Assembly: GCA_964556675.1 (NCBI GenBank)
Contig: CAZKYN010000217.1
Location: forward strand, 1-5,499
Reading direction: 5' to 3'
Source of the DNA: JBDKTK01 sp964556675
Lineage (GTDB): Bacteria; Desulfobacterota; Syntrophia; Syntrophales; UBA4778
DNA: 5,499 nt
Below the pieces are notes generated by a model, which searched no databases, had not been told where the DNA came from, and worked only from the letters and a program-made list of their open reading frames with translations. This document shows, piece by piece, positions 1 through 4,960 of the stretch. A program made the translations under genes and the position numbers. Every line of letters begins with the position of its first letter. The first letter of the stretch is position 1.

Positions 1-447
1 TATCGGGGAATAGCACGCCTGCTGGGAATGACCATAGCGCCCCTCACCGATTCAGTCGAAGCAGAGATTGAGCAGCTCAAAAAGAGCTACTCGGAATACG
101 ATTTCTTTTTCATCCATGTGAAGCCCACTGATTCGCGGGGAGAGGACGGGGAGTTTGAGGCAAAGATAAAAGTGATTGAAAAGGTCGACTCGTTAATACC
201 CGAGATAACCGGGTTGAAACCGGACGTCCTTGTAATTACCGGCGACCATTCGACGCCTGCCGCTCTGGCTTCACACAGTTGGCATCCCGTCCCCGTCATT
301 TTGGCAAGCAGGAATTGCCGCCCGGACACGGTGGAACGGTTTGGAGAAAGGGACTGTCTGTTGGGGGGTATAGGAAGGATGCCGACGGTATATCTGATGG
401 GACTGGCCCTTGCCCATGCCCTGCGACTGGAGAAATTCGGGGCTTAA
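1..447 (+). CDS. apgM: 2,3-bisphosphoglycerate-independent phosphoglycerate mutase, ApgM (archaeal) type, 3' part only
   Basis: The reading frame is open from the first base (it begins Y-R-G-I-A-R-L-L-G-M), so the 5' part of the gene lies outside the window. About 148 residues of a protein usually near 400 are visible. The product would interconvert 3- and 2-phosphoglycerate in cytoplasmic glycolysis/gluconeogenesis without a bisphosphoglycerate cofactor. Counting from the Met at base 28, the segment shows HVKPTDSRGEDGEFEAK (30-46), then VITGDHSTPAALASHSWHPV (69-88). The Asp-His pair of TGDHSTP and a following His match the metal ligands of the alkaline-phosphatase superfamily. The tail runs from GGIGRMP to the end at KFGA, as is typical of ApgM. 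Some homologues have GHDG where this one has GEDG. The gene is convergent with the flavodoxin-like gene, 9 bp away. ApgM relatives have also been annotated as homoserine kinase-like, but the C-terminal pattern favours the mutase. Confidence 0.93.
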   Translation, partial: YRGIARLLGMTIAPLTDSVEAEIEQLKKSYSEYDFFFIHVKPTDSRGEDGEFEAKIKVIEKVDSLIPEITGLKPDVLVITGDHSTPAALASHSWHPVPVILASRNCRPDTVERFGERDCLLGGIGRMPTVYLMGLALAHALRLEKFGA

Positions 448-456
448 TTAAGTACG

Positions 457-912
457 CTAAAAAATTCCGGCATCACATCCGCTTGCCAGTATTTTTCCCA
501 GCTCGCGGCATTTTTCAATCGTCACCTCGGTAAGTTTACCTTTTGAGATCACCGGGTCATAGACTTTTTTGAATTTATAGCCCAGGGCGATCCTTTCAAT
601 GGAATTCAAAGCGCCGGTCCCGTCGTTTCCGGCGCTTATGAAGACCACGTAAGGTTTTCTAAACACCTTATCCTGGGCGGGATAGAACGTCCGGTCAAAA
701 AAATCCTTTACAGCCCCGGACATGTAACCGAAATTTTCGGGGGTCCCGATCGCAATCCCGTCCGCTTCAACCAGGTCGCGGATATCCGCTTCAAAGGCCC
801 TCTTCAGGACGCACCGGCTGTTCTCGATGCTTAAAACACCTTCTGCAACAGCTTTTGCCATTCGTTCGGTATTTCCGGTTTGGGAATGAAATACTACCAG
901 GATTGCTGCCAT
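457..912 (-). CDS. Flavodoxin-family (FMN-binding) protein, WrbA/NADPH-dependent FMN reductase-like
   Basis: This 151-residue protein has the compact alpha/beta flavodoxin fold and is probably a cytoplasmic FMN-binding electron carrier or small NAD(P)H/quinone reductase. It opens with a beta strand, AAILVVFHS, followed by the FMN phosphate-binding loop S-Q-T-G-N-T (residues 10-15). The segment GTPENFGYMSGAVKDFFDRT (57-76) corresponds to the isoalloxazine-contacting loop seen in WrbA-like proteins. SAGNDGTGA (93-101) is the later flavin loop. There is no signal peptide, membrane segment or cysteine cluster. It is the last gene of the fadD operon: its ATG lies 3 nt after the hydrolase stop codon. 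The only upstream purine stretch, AAAGG at 926-930, sits about 13 nt from the start, so translation is probably coupled to the hydrolase. Family membership is clear. The partner and substrate are unknown; electron transfer linked to acyl-CoA metabolism is only suggested by position. Confidence 0.87.
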   Translation of the reverse strand: MAAILVVFHSQTGNTERMAKAVAEGVLSIENSRCVLKRAFEADIRDLVEADGIAIGTPENFGYMSGAVKDFFDRTFYPAQDKVFRKPYVVFISAGNDGTGALNSIERIALGYKFKKVYDPVISKGKLTEVTIEKCRELGKILASGCDAGIF

Positions 913-915
913 GGA

Positions 916-1692
916 TCAGCCAAGGCCTTTCACGAACCCGGATAAGGCGGTATTGAGCTCACGCGGCTTTTCCCACATTACGTAATGGCCCGCTCCGCCA
1001 ATCAGGGCAATCCTGGCCCCCGGAATGTGCTCGTATAGAAACTGTGATAAAGCCGGCGGGGTCATCTTATCATCAGCGCCGCAGACGATCAGGGCGGGTA
1101 CCTTAATTGCGGAAATGTACTTTGCAATATCCAGCTTGCTGCAGGAAAGAAAATCTCCGTACGTGACAGCCGGGTCGGTTTTCGTCATGTCGCCTTTCAA
1201 TTTATCCAGGAACCTCTCTCGATTTTCCTTGGTGACTGAGAACTTGGCTATAAAGGCCATTGTCTCTGCCGTATTGGAACGGATCCCGTTGAGGATGACA
1301 TCGTTGACCGGCATTGTCACCCCGCCGCCCACCGGCACGATCCCTGATATAAGTCCACCGTATTTGATGGCGCTGACCAGGCTGATTGCAGCCCCGAGGG
1401 AATGTCCGATCACAACAGGTCTTTTGTACTCGCTTTTTTCAATAAACTTCCTGATCCATTCCACATAATCTTCGACCGACTGTTCGCCTTTGCCGGAAGA
1501 CCGGCCATGCCCGGGCAGATCTATGGCTGCTATGTTGAATTCCTGGAGTCCAGGGAATTGCTCTTTCCACAGTGTGTGGTCACCTCCCGAGCCGTGCACG
1601 AATAAAAGGTTTTTCCTGTCGCCACGAAAACCCTCACCGCTGCACCAGTAACAGATCTTTACAGACTCATCTGCTTCCAGGAACTTTATCAT
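916..1692 (-). CDS. Alpha/beta-fold hydrolase (serine esterase/thioesterase-like)
   Basis: This 258-residue single-domain alpha/beta hydrolase has a complete catalytic set. The oxyanion-hole motif is HGSGGDHTLW at 33-42, followed by DLPGHGRS at 58-65. The nucleophile elbow G-H-S-L-G puts the catalytic Ser at 98. The acid is in GADDKMTPP (205-213, probably Asp208), and the catalytic His236 is in GGAGHYVMWEKP. A variable cap region lies at roughly 120-195. The length is usual for the lactonase/esterase branch (enol-lactonase and haloperoxidase-like proteins). No signal peptide is seen, so it is cytoplasmic. Its ATG follows the fadD stop directly (TGAATG), with a GGAGG 5 nt before the start inside the end of fadD. 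Sitting behind an acyl-CoA ligase, it could hydrolyse acyl esters or acyl-CoA thioesters, but the sequence does not fix the substrate. Confidence 0.9.
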   Translation of the reverse strand: MIKFLEADESVKICYWCSGEGFRGDRKNLLFVHGSGGDHTLWKEQFPGLQEFNIAAIDLPGHGRSSGKGEQSVEDYVEWIRKFIEKSEYKRPVVIGHSLGAAISLVSAIKYGGLISGIVPVGGGVTMPVNDVILNGIRSNTAETMAFIAKFSVTKENRERFLDKLKGDMTKTDPAVTYGDFLSCSKLDIAKYISAIKVPALIVCGADDKMTPPALSQFLYEHIPGARIALIGGAGHYVMWEKPRELNTALSGFVKGLG

Positions 1693-1702
1693 TCATGCCT
1701 CC
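1690..1702 (-). promoter_or_regulatory. Stop-start junction and ribosome binding site for the hydrolase
   Basis: Read on the minus strand, GGAGG (1698-1702) lies inside the last codons of fadD. It is followed by 5 nt that include the fadD TGA stop, and then immediately by the hydrolase ATG (1690-1692). A terminating ribosome can restart at once, so the two proteins are probably made in a fixed ratio from one mRNA. This site also settles the hydrolase start. Confidence 0.8.
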
Positions 1703-3390
1703 GCTTTTTTCCTTCTGGCAAGCTCTTCGGCTTTCAATTCTTTGCGCAGGATCTTACCGACGGTGCTCTTAGGGAGCTCCTTGCGGAATTCGATCTCGGT
1801 CGGTAGTTTATAAGTGGCCAGTTTGGTCTTGCAATATGTGATCAACTCCTCCTGCGTTGCCGTTTCGTTTTCCTTCAGAACCACGAATACCTTGATATTT
1901 TCCCCCCGCTTCGGGTCGGGAATTCCGATGGTTGCGGCCTCCTGGACCTTGGGGTGCTCATAAAAGATTTCATCTATGTCACGCGGATAAACATTGTATC
2001 CGCCGGATATGATCATATCCTTTTTGCGGTCAACGATATAGAAATATCCTTCCTCGTCCATTTTTGCTATGTCGCCTGTATAGCACCATCCATCTTTCAG
2101 CGTGTTTGCCGTCTCGTCCGGTTTGTTGAGGTACCCCTTCATGATCTGGGGGCCTTTAACTATTAGCTCTCCCGACTCACCCGGATTGACATCTTTTGTC
2201 CCGGTTTCCAGATCGACAATTCGCGCCTCCGTATCGGGGATTGGCAGGCCGATGCTGCCGACCTTGCGGGCCCCGCCGGCAAAAGGATTCACATGAGTGA
2301 CAGGGGTGGTTTCCGTCATACCGAAACCCTCGACTATTATTGCTCCTGTCGCCTTTTCGAAATCATGGATGACCTCGACCGGCAAGGGCGCGCTCCCCGA
2401 AAAACATCCCCGGATGCAGGTCATATCGGTTTTCTTCAAATGTGGATGGTTCAGCATGCCGATATACATAGTGGGCACCAGTGGAGCGAAGGTCGGTCTG
2501 AATTTCCGGATGGATTCCAGGAGTTGCTCGGGCTGGGGACGGGGTACAAGGATATCCGTCCACCCCATGTGAATGGAAAGGTTCATTGCCGTGGAGAGCC
2601 CAAAGACATGAAAGAAGGGCAGGGCTCCGAGCATAATCTCTGTTCCCTTGGAAAACGTCGGAAACCAGGCCTCGAGCTGCTGGACCTGCTTGCTCAAATT
2701 GGCATGGGTCAGCATAACACCTTTGGAAACACCCGTGGTACCACCGGTGTATTGATACATCGCGATATCCTCGAAACCGATTTCCGCTTTCGGGGGATTG
2801 GCGCCGCTGCCGGCAATGCAATCCTTCCACCTGTAAACATCCGGCGCAGGTTTCACGTCCGCGGCCAGTTTCTTCTTTTTGGCAAAAAGTGGGAACAGCA
2901 GGTTTTTCGGGAAGGGCAGGTAATCTCCGATGGATGTGTAAACGATCTGCTTAATCTTTGTTTTCGGCCGCAGGTCGATCATCCTGTTCCCGAGAAGGTC
3001 GAGCGTGATGAGGACCTTTGATCCCGAGTCGTTGAACTGGTGCTCCAGTTCCCGGTCCGAATACAGAGGGTTGTTCATTACGGTAACAGCGCCAAGTTTC
3101 AGAACGGCAAAATAAGCCACTACACAAGGGATCATGTTCGGCAGCAAAATGGCGACCGCGTCGCCTTTCCTTATCCCGAAACCGGAAAGACATGAGGCAA
3201 AGCGGGTCACCATATCCTGAAGTTCGCTAAAAGTCATTTTGAATCCCTGGAATATCAGGGCTGTCCGGGTCGGAAATTGCCCAGCAGTCCTCACAAGGAT
3301 GTCGGGAAGGCAGATCTCTTCATATTTGATGAATTCGGGAACGCCCGTCTCGTATGATTTAAGCCAGGGTTTGATCGTGGTTTGTCCCAT
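1693..3390 (-). CDS. fadD: Long-chain fatty acid--CoA ligase (FadD-type, AMP-forming)
   Basis: This 565-residue member of the ANL adenylate-forming superfamily converts a fatty acid, ATP and CoA to acyl-CoA, AMP and PPi, the entry step to beta-oxidation. The large N-terminal domain carries the P-loop YTGGTTGVSKG (214-224), the substrate-pocket segment LPFFHVFGL (257-265), GFGMTETTP (355-363) and YTGD (437-440). The hinge to the small C-terminal domain is VDRKKDMIISGGYNVYP (453-469). The catalytic Lys is K546 in STVGKILRKEL. All core motifs and the full usual length are present. A basic patch, KKKK (171-174), precedes the P-loop and could help membrane contact. No signal peptide is present. 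The ATG start is fixed by AAGGAGG 6 nt upstream. It is the first gene of the operon with the hydrolase and the flavodoxin-like gene, and lies downstream of fadL on the same strand. Chain-length preference cannot be read, but the long-chain FadD/LcfA style and the fadL neighbour favour long chains. Confidence 0.95.
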   Translation of the reverse strand: MGQTTIKPWLKSYETGVPEFIKYEEICLPDILVRTAGQFPTRTALIFQGFKMTFSELQDMVTRFASCLSGFGIRKGDAVAILLPNMIPCVVAYFAVLKLGAVTVMNNPLYSDRELEHQFNDSGSKVLITLDLLGNRMIDLRPKTKIKQIVYTSIGDYLPFPKNLLFPLFAKKKKLAADVKPAPDVYRWKDCIAGSGANPPKAEIGFEDIAMYQYTGGTTGVSKGVMLTHANLSKQVQQLEAWFPTFSKGTEIMLGALPFFHVFGLSTAMNLSIHMGWTDILVPRPQPEQLLESIRKFRPTFAPLVPTMYIGMLNHPHLKKTDMTCIRGCFSGSAPLPVEVIHDFEKATGAIIVEGFGMTETTPVTHVNPFAGGARKVGSIGLPIPDTEARIVDLETGTKDVNPGESGELIVKGPQIMKGYLNKPDETANTLKDGWCYTGDIAKMDEEGYFYIVDRKKDMIISGGYNVYPRDIDEIFYEHPKVQEAATIGIPDPKRGENIKVFVVLKENETATQEELITYCKTKLATYKLPTEIEFRKELPKSTVGKILRKELKAEELARRKKAEA

Positions 3391-3396
3391 AGATTG

Positions 3397-3403
3397 CCTC
3401 CTT
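3397..3403 (-). promoter_or_regulatory. Ribosome binding site of fadD
   Basis: AAGGAGG on the minus strand, 6 nt before the ATG at 3390-3388, is a near-perfect Shine-Dalgarno sequence. It supports this start and suggests strong translation of the first operon gene. Confidence 0.85.
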
Positions 3404-3412
3404 GCAGGTTTG

Positions 3413-3444
3413 ATTCTATATATCGCATTTTAATAAGCGATCAA
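3413..3444 (-). promoter_or_regulatory. Candidate sigma70-type promoter of the fadD operon
   Basis: On the minus strand, TTGATC (3439-3444) resembles a -35 box. TATATA (3417-3422) lies 16 bp on and resembles a -10 box; the overlapping TATAGA (18-bp spacing) and TAGAAT (20-bp spacing) are alternatives. Each of the two main boxes matches the consensus at 4 of 6 positions, so the call is moderate. Transcription would begin near 3410, leaving a short leader of about 20 nt with the ribosome binding site. The promoter lies just downstream of the fadL terminator, which makes an independent start for the operon plausible. Confidence 0.45.
3422..3441. promoter_or_regulatory. 20-bp imperfect palindrome in the fadD promoter, candidate operator
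   Basis: The arms ATCGC (3422-3426) and GCGAT (3437-3441) are perfect inverted copies, and 8 of the 10 base pairs across the 20-bp site are complementary. It spans exactly from the end of the candidate -10 box to the middle of the candidate -35 box. A bound protein there would block RNA polymerase. Size and symmetry suit a TetR-type repressor dimer, a common class of fatty-acid regulator, but the sequence does not match operator consensuses I can recall and no regulator gene is in view. AT-rich DNA can give such dyads by chance. Confidence 0.4.
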
Positions 3445-3451
3445 AGAACTA

Positions 3452-3473
3452 TTGAATGTTACCGGATATTCAA
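3452..3473. repeat. Inverted repeat TTGAAT-N10-ATTCAA upstream of the fadD promoter
   Basis: Six-base perfect arms (3452-3457 and 3468-3473) are separated by 10 bp. The centre of this dyad is 31 bp, about three helical turns, from the centre of the palindrome at 3422-3441. It lies just upstream of the candidate -35 box, where activators or second repressor sites often bind. It touches the A-tract of the fadL terminator, so part of it may simply be terminator sequence. The function is inferred only from position and symmetry. Confidence 0.3.
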
Positions 3474-3497
3474 AAAAAAGCCCGGCGGCGCCGGGCT
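3472..3497 (-). terminator. Intrinsic terminator of fadL
   Basis: On the minus strand, a GC-rich hairpin with an 8-bp perfect stem (AGCCCGGC / GCCGGGCT) and a 3-nt loop at 3479-3497 is followed by a run of eight T (3472-3479, the first base shared with the stem). It starts 21 nt after the fadL stop codon and should separate fadL from the fadD operon. In the plus direction there is no comparable T-tract. Confidence 0.92.
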
Positions 3498-3518
3498 CTT
3501 TATGTTCAAAAGTTGTTA

Positions 3519-4823
3519 TTAGAATTTATATCCAAAGCTCAGGCCATAAAGCAGGCAATCTCCGTTCCTGACTTCAGACCTGGGCACGAAATCCGTAGAA
3601 CCCTGGGCCAGGGTGCGAGGTGCAATATTCCGGTCATTAAATATCAGGTAATTGAATGAAGCATCAACGGTCCACGCTTTTCCGTGAAAACCTACACCGA
3701 TACCAAAGACGTTCCGGTCGGAATCAGGTAGAATAAAATCTATGGTTTGATCCGGCACCGGGCTCTGGTCGTACACATAGCTCAACCTCAGGTCCATCCA
3801 GTCGGTCACATTGTATTCCAATCCCGTCTGGAATCTCCAGCTGTCTTTCCAGTCTTTGCGGGTGGGATAGACCGTTTGATTGTTCACCGGGTCATTAAAT
3901 TCAACTTGAAGTTTATCATATGAACTCCATCCATACATCACGCCACCGATTTCCCACGTTACGCGGTTAACGGGTTTAAAGGAAATGCCCAGGAATAATT
4001 CCTCCGGTAATTGGATCGTACCCCTGCCGTCGGTGCTTGAAGGGAATCTCGATAATTGAAGAGCGCCTACCTGGCCGGAGAAATTGGCATTGCCCTCAAC
4101 GCTCTGTCTCACCATACTGCGATACGAAATACCGATGGCCATCCAATCATAGGGCTGATAATGGAGTCCTACATTCCATCCATAACCGACAGAATCGGCC
4201 GTAAGTTTTTGATCTATATCATTCGTTCCGCCAAGAGTGAATGTGGGGATTTTCTTTTGCAGCTTAATATCGAAATACATGGCGCTGACACCCGCGGACA
4301 ATGAGAGTTTGTCAGTAAACTTGTAAGCTACATTGGGGTTCACTTCATAGCTCCTGACGCGGGAATTATAGGCATTGTACCTGCCCTGCCATGTTTGGGC
4401 AAATTCTGTTCCGAGCCCGAACCGGGAGAAAAATCCCACGCCGGCCCAAAGCTTATCGGAAAATTGAGAAGTTACGTAGCCGACGGGCGCAACAAACGTA
4501 TTGTTTTCCATGCTGGTTTTTGTCGGAGTTGTCGAATTCGTCCCGGGAACGGGAGGAAACGGCGCTATTCCATACGTTGTGATATCCAGTTTGGGCTGCA
4601 AAACGATAGCGCCAAACTGGGTCTGGATTCCCGGGAGCCGTGTCATTGCCGCCGGATTAGAGAACAGGCACGAAGCATCGCCCCCCATGGCTACCGTCGC
4701 GCCCCCCAGGCCGTTGGCCCGGGCGCTTGGTTCAGTCAGGGCAAAACCCGCCGCAAATACAGACGATGTAAGAGCAATGCTGACAAAAACTGAAACGAAA
4801 ACGAGACACAACTTCTTCATCAT
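3519..4823 (-). CDS. fadL: FadL/OmpP1/TodX-family outer-membrane long-chain fatty acid transporter
   Basis: This 434-residue outer-membrane beta-barrel takes up long-chain fatty acids or other hydrophobic compounds. The start chosen is the ATG at 4823-4821. It follows a purine-rich ribosome binding site and gives MMKK plus a hydrophobic core, with signal cleavage likely after SSVFA (about residue 24). The mature N terminus, AGFALTEPSARANGLGGA, is the classic FadL start that forms the inner plug. NPAAM (56-60) is the family's NPA motif. Later hallmarks are LPEELFLGISFKP (272-284), then PVPDQTIDFILPDSDRNVFG (355-374), and a final barrel strand ending in aromatic Phe (LLYGLSFGYKF). A longer frame exists from a TTG at 4865, but that TTG falls on the predicted -10 box and would put 14 residues before the signal peptide. 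The mature chain has two cysteines (52 and 423). A terminator follows 21 nt downstream and fadD is next. TodX-like aromatic hydrocarbon import is the main alternative role; fadD argues for fatty acids. Confidence 0.93.
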   Translation of the reverse strand: MMKKLCLVFVSVFVSIALTSSVFAAGFALTEPSARANGLGGATVAMGGDASCLFSNPAAMTRLPGIQTQFGAIVLQPKLDITTYGIAPFPPVPGTNSTTPTKTSMENNTFVAPVGYVTSQFSDKLWAGVGFFSRFGLGTEFAQTWQGRYNAYNSRVRSYEVNPNVAYKFTDKLSLSAGVSAMYFDIKLQKKIPTFTLGGTNDIDQKLTADSVGYGWNVGLHYQPYDWMAIGISYRSMVRQSVEGNANFSGQVGALQLSRFPSSTDGRGTIQLPEELFLGISFKPVNRVTWEIGGVMYGWSSYDKLQVEFNDPVNNQTVYPTRKDWKDSWRFQTGLEYNVTDWMDLRLSYVYDQSPVPDQTIDFILPDSDRNVFGIGVGFHGKAWTVDASFNYLIFNDRNIAPRTLAQGSTDFVPRSEVRNGDCLLYGLSFGYKF

Positions 4824-4830
4824 AATGCTA

Positions 4831-4841
4831 CCCCCTCCTCC
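4831..4841 (-). promoter_or_regulatory. Ribosome binding site of fadL
   Basis: On the minus strand a polypurine stretch, GGAGGAGGGGG, ends 7 nt before the ATG at 4823, with AGGAGG at 4834-4839. It decides the start in favour of MMKK over the upstream TTG, which has no such site. A run of eight A (4844-4851) precedes it in the leader. The two homopolymers (A8 and G5) lie close together here. Confidence 0.85.
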
Positions 4842-4864
4842 AATTTTTTTTAAGCCAATGTACA

Positions 4865-4892
4865 ATTACAATATTCAGACATCATTTGTCTA
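4865..4892 (-). promoter_or_regulatory. Candidate sigma70-type promoter of fadL
   Basis: On the minus strand, TAGACA (4887-4892, 5 of 6 matches to TTGACA) and TGTAAT (4865-4870, 5 of 6 matches to TATAAT) are separated by 16 bp. Transcription would begin near 4858, giving a leader of about 35 nt. The promoter sits 13 bp downstream of the terminator of the preceding Fe-S oxidoreductase gene. That is the arrangement expected if fadL is its own transcription unit, bounded by a second terminator at its far end. Confidence 0.6.
4877..4891. promoter_or_regulatory. Inverted repeat AGACA-N5-TGTCT over the fadL -35 box
   Basis: Two perfect 5-bp arms (4877-4881 and 4887-4891) flank a 5-bp centre, and one arm lies on the candidate -35 element. 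A dimeric regulator bound here would act on fadL transcription. Its sequence differs from the dyads upstream of fadD, so the same regulator is not indicated. Five-base arms are short enough to occur by chance. Confidence 0.28.
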
Positions 4893-4905
4893 CTTGAAAC
4901 TGCAC

Positions 4906-4934
4906 AAAAAAAGGGGCCTTGAAAAAGGCCCCTT
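4906..4934 (-). terminator. Intrinsic terminator of the Fe-S oxidoreductase gene
   Basis: A perfect 10-bp stem (AAGGGGCCTT / AAGGCCCCTT) with a 4-nt loop occupies 4911-4934. On the minus strand it is followed by seven T (4906-4912, overlapping the stem base). It starts 26 nt after the stop codon at 4961, so it ends that transcript before the fadL promoter. The plus direction lacks a T-tract. Confidence 0.93.
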
Positions 4935-4960
4935 CGAATCATGTTTGCTAACAGATTAAA

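Noticed and set aside
444..480. Possible terminator between the convergent apgM and flavodoxin-like genes
   Set aside because: The minus strand has a T-run near 461-466, but the only stem before it is 4 bp with a long loop. The plus strand has no hairpin with T-tract. TTAATTAA at 444-451 is a simple AT palindrome. No intrinsic terminator can be supported for either gene.
2363..2830. A 155-codon minus-strand frame overlapping fadD in another frame
   Set aside because: It lies wholly within fadD in a shifted frame and encodes low-complexity, motif-free sequence; fadD itself is intact here, so it is not a frameshift fragment.
2293..3021. A 242-codon open frame on the plus strand inside fadD
   Set aside because: It is antisense to a fully motif-supported acyl-CoA ligase, its translation shows no recognisable domain, and GC-rich codon bias of the real gene easily creates such antisense frames.
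4831..4851. A8 and G5 homopolymers in the fadL leader as a phase-variation switch
   Set aside because: The tracts are short and the G run is simply part of the ribosome binding site; nothing suggests length variation without data from several isolates.
4501..4959. Plus-strand frame of 152 codons across the fadL 5' end and intergenic region
   Set aside because: It runs antisense through the fadL signal peptide, promoter and the upstream terminator hairpin; the protein has no family resemblance.
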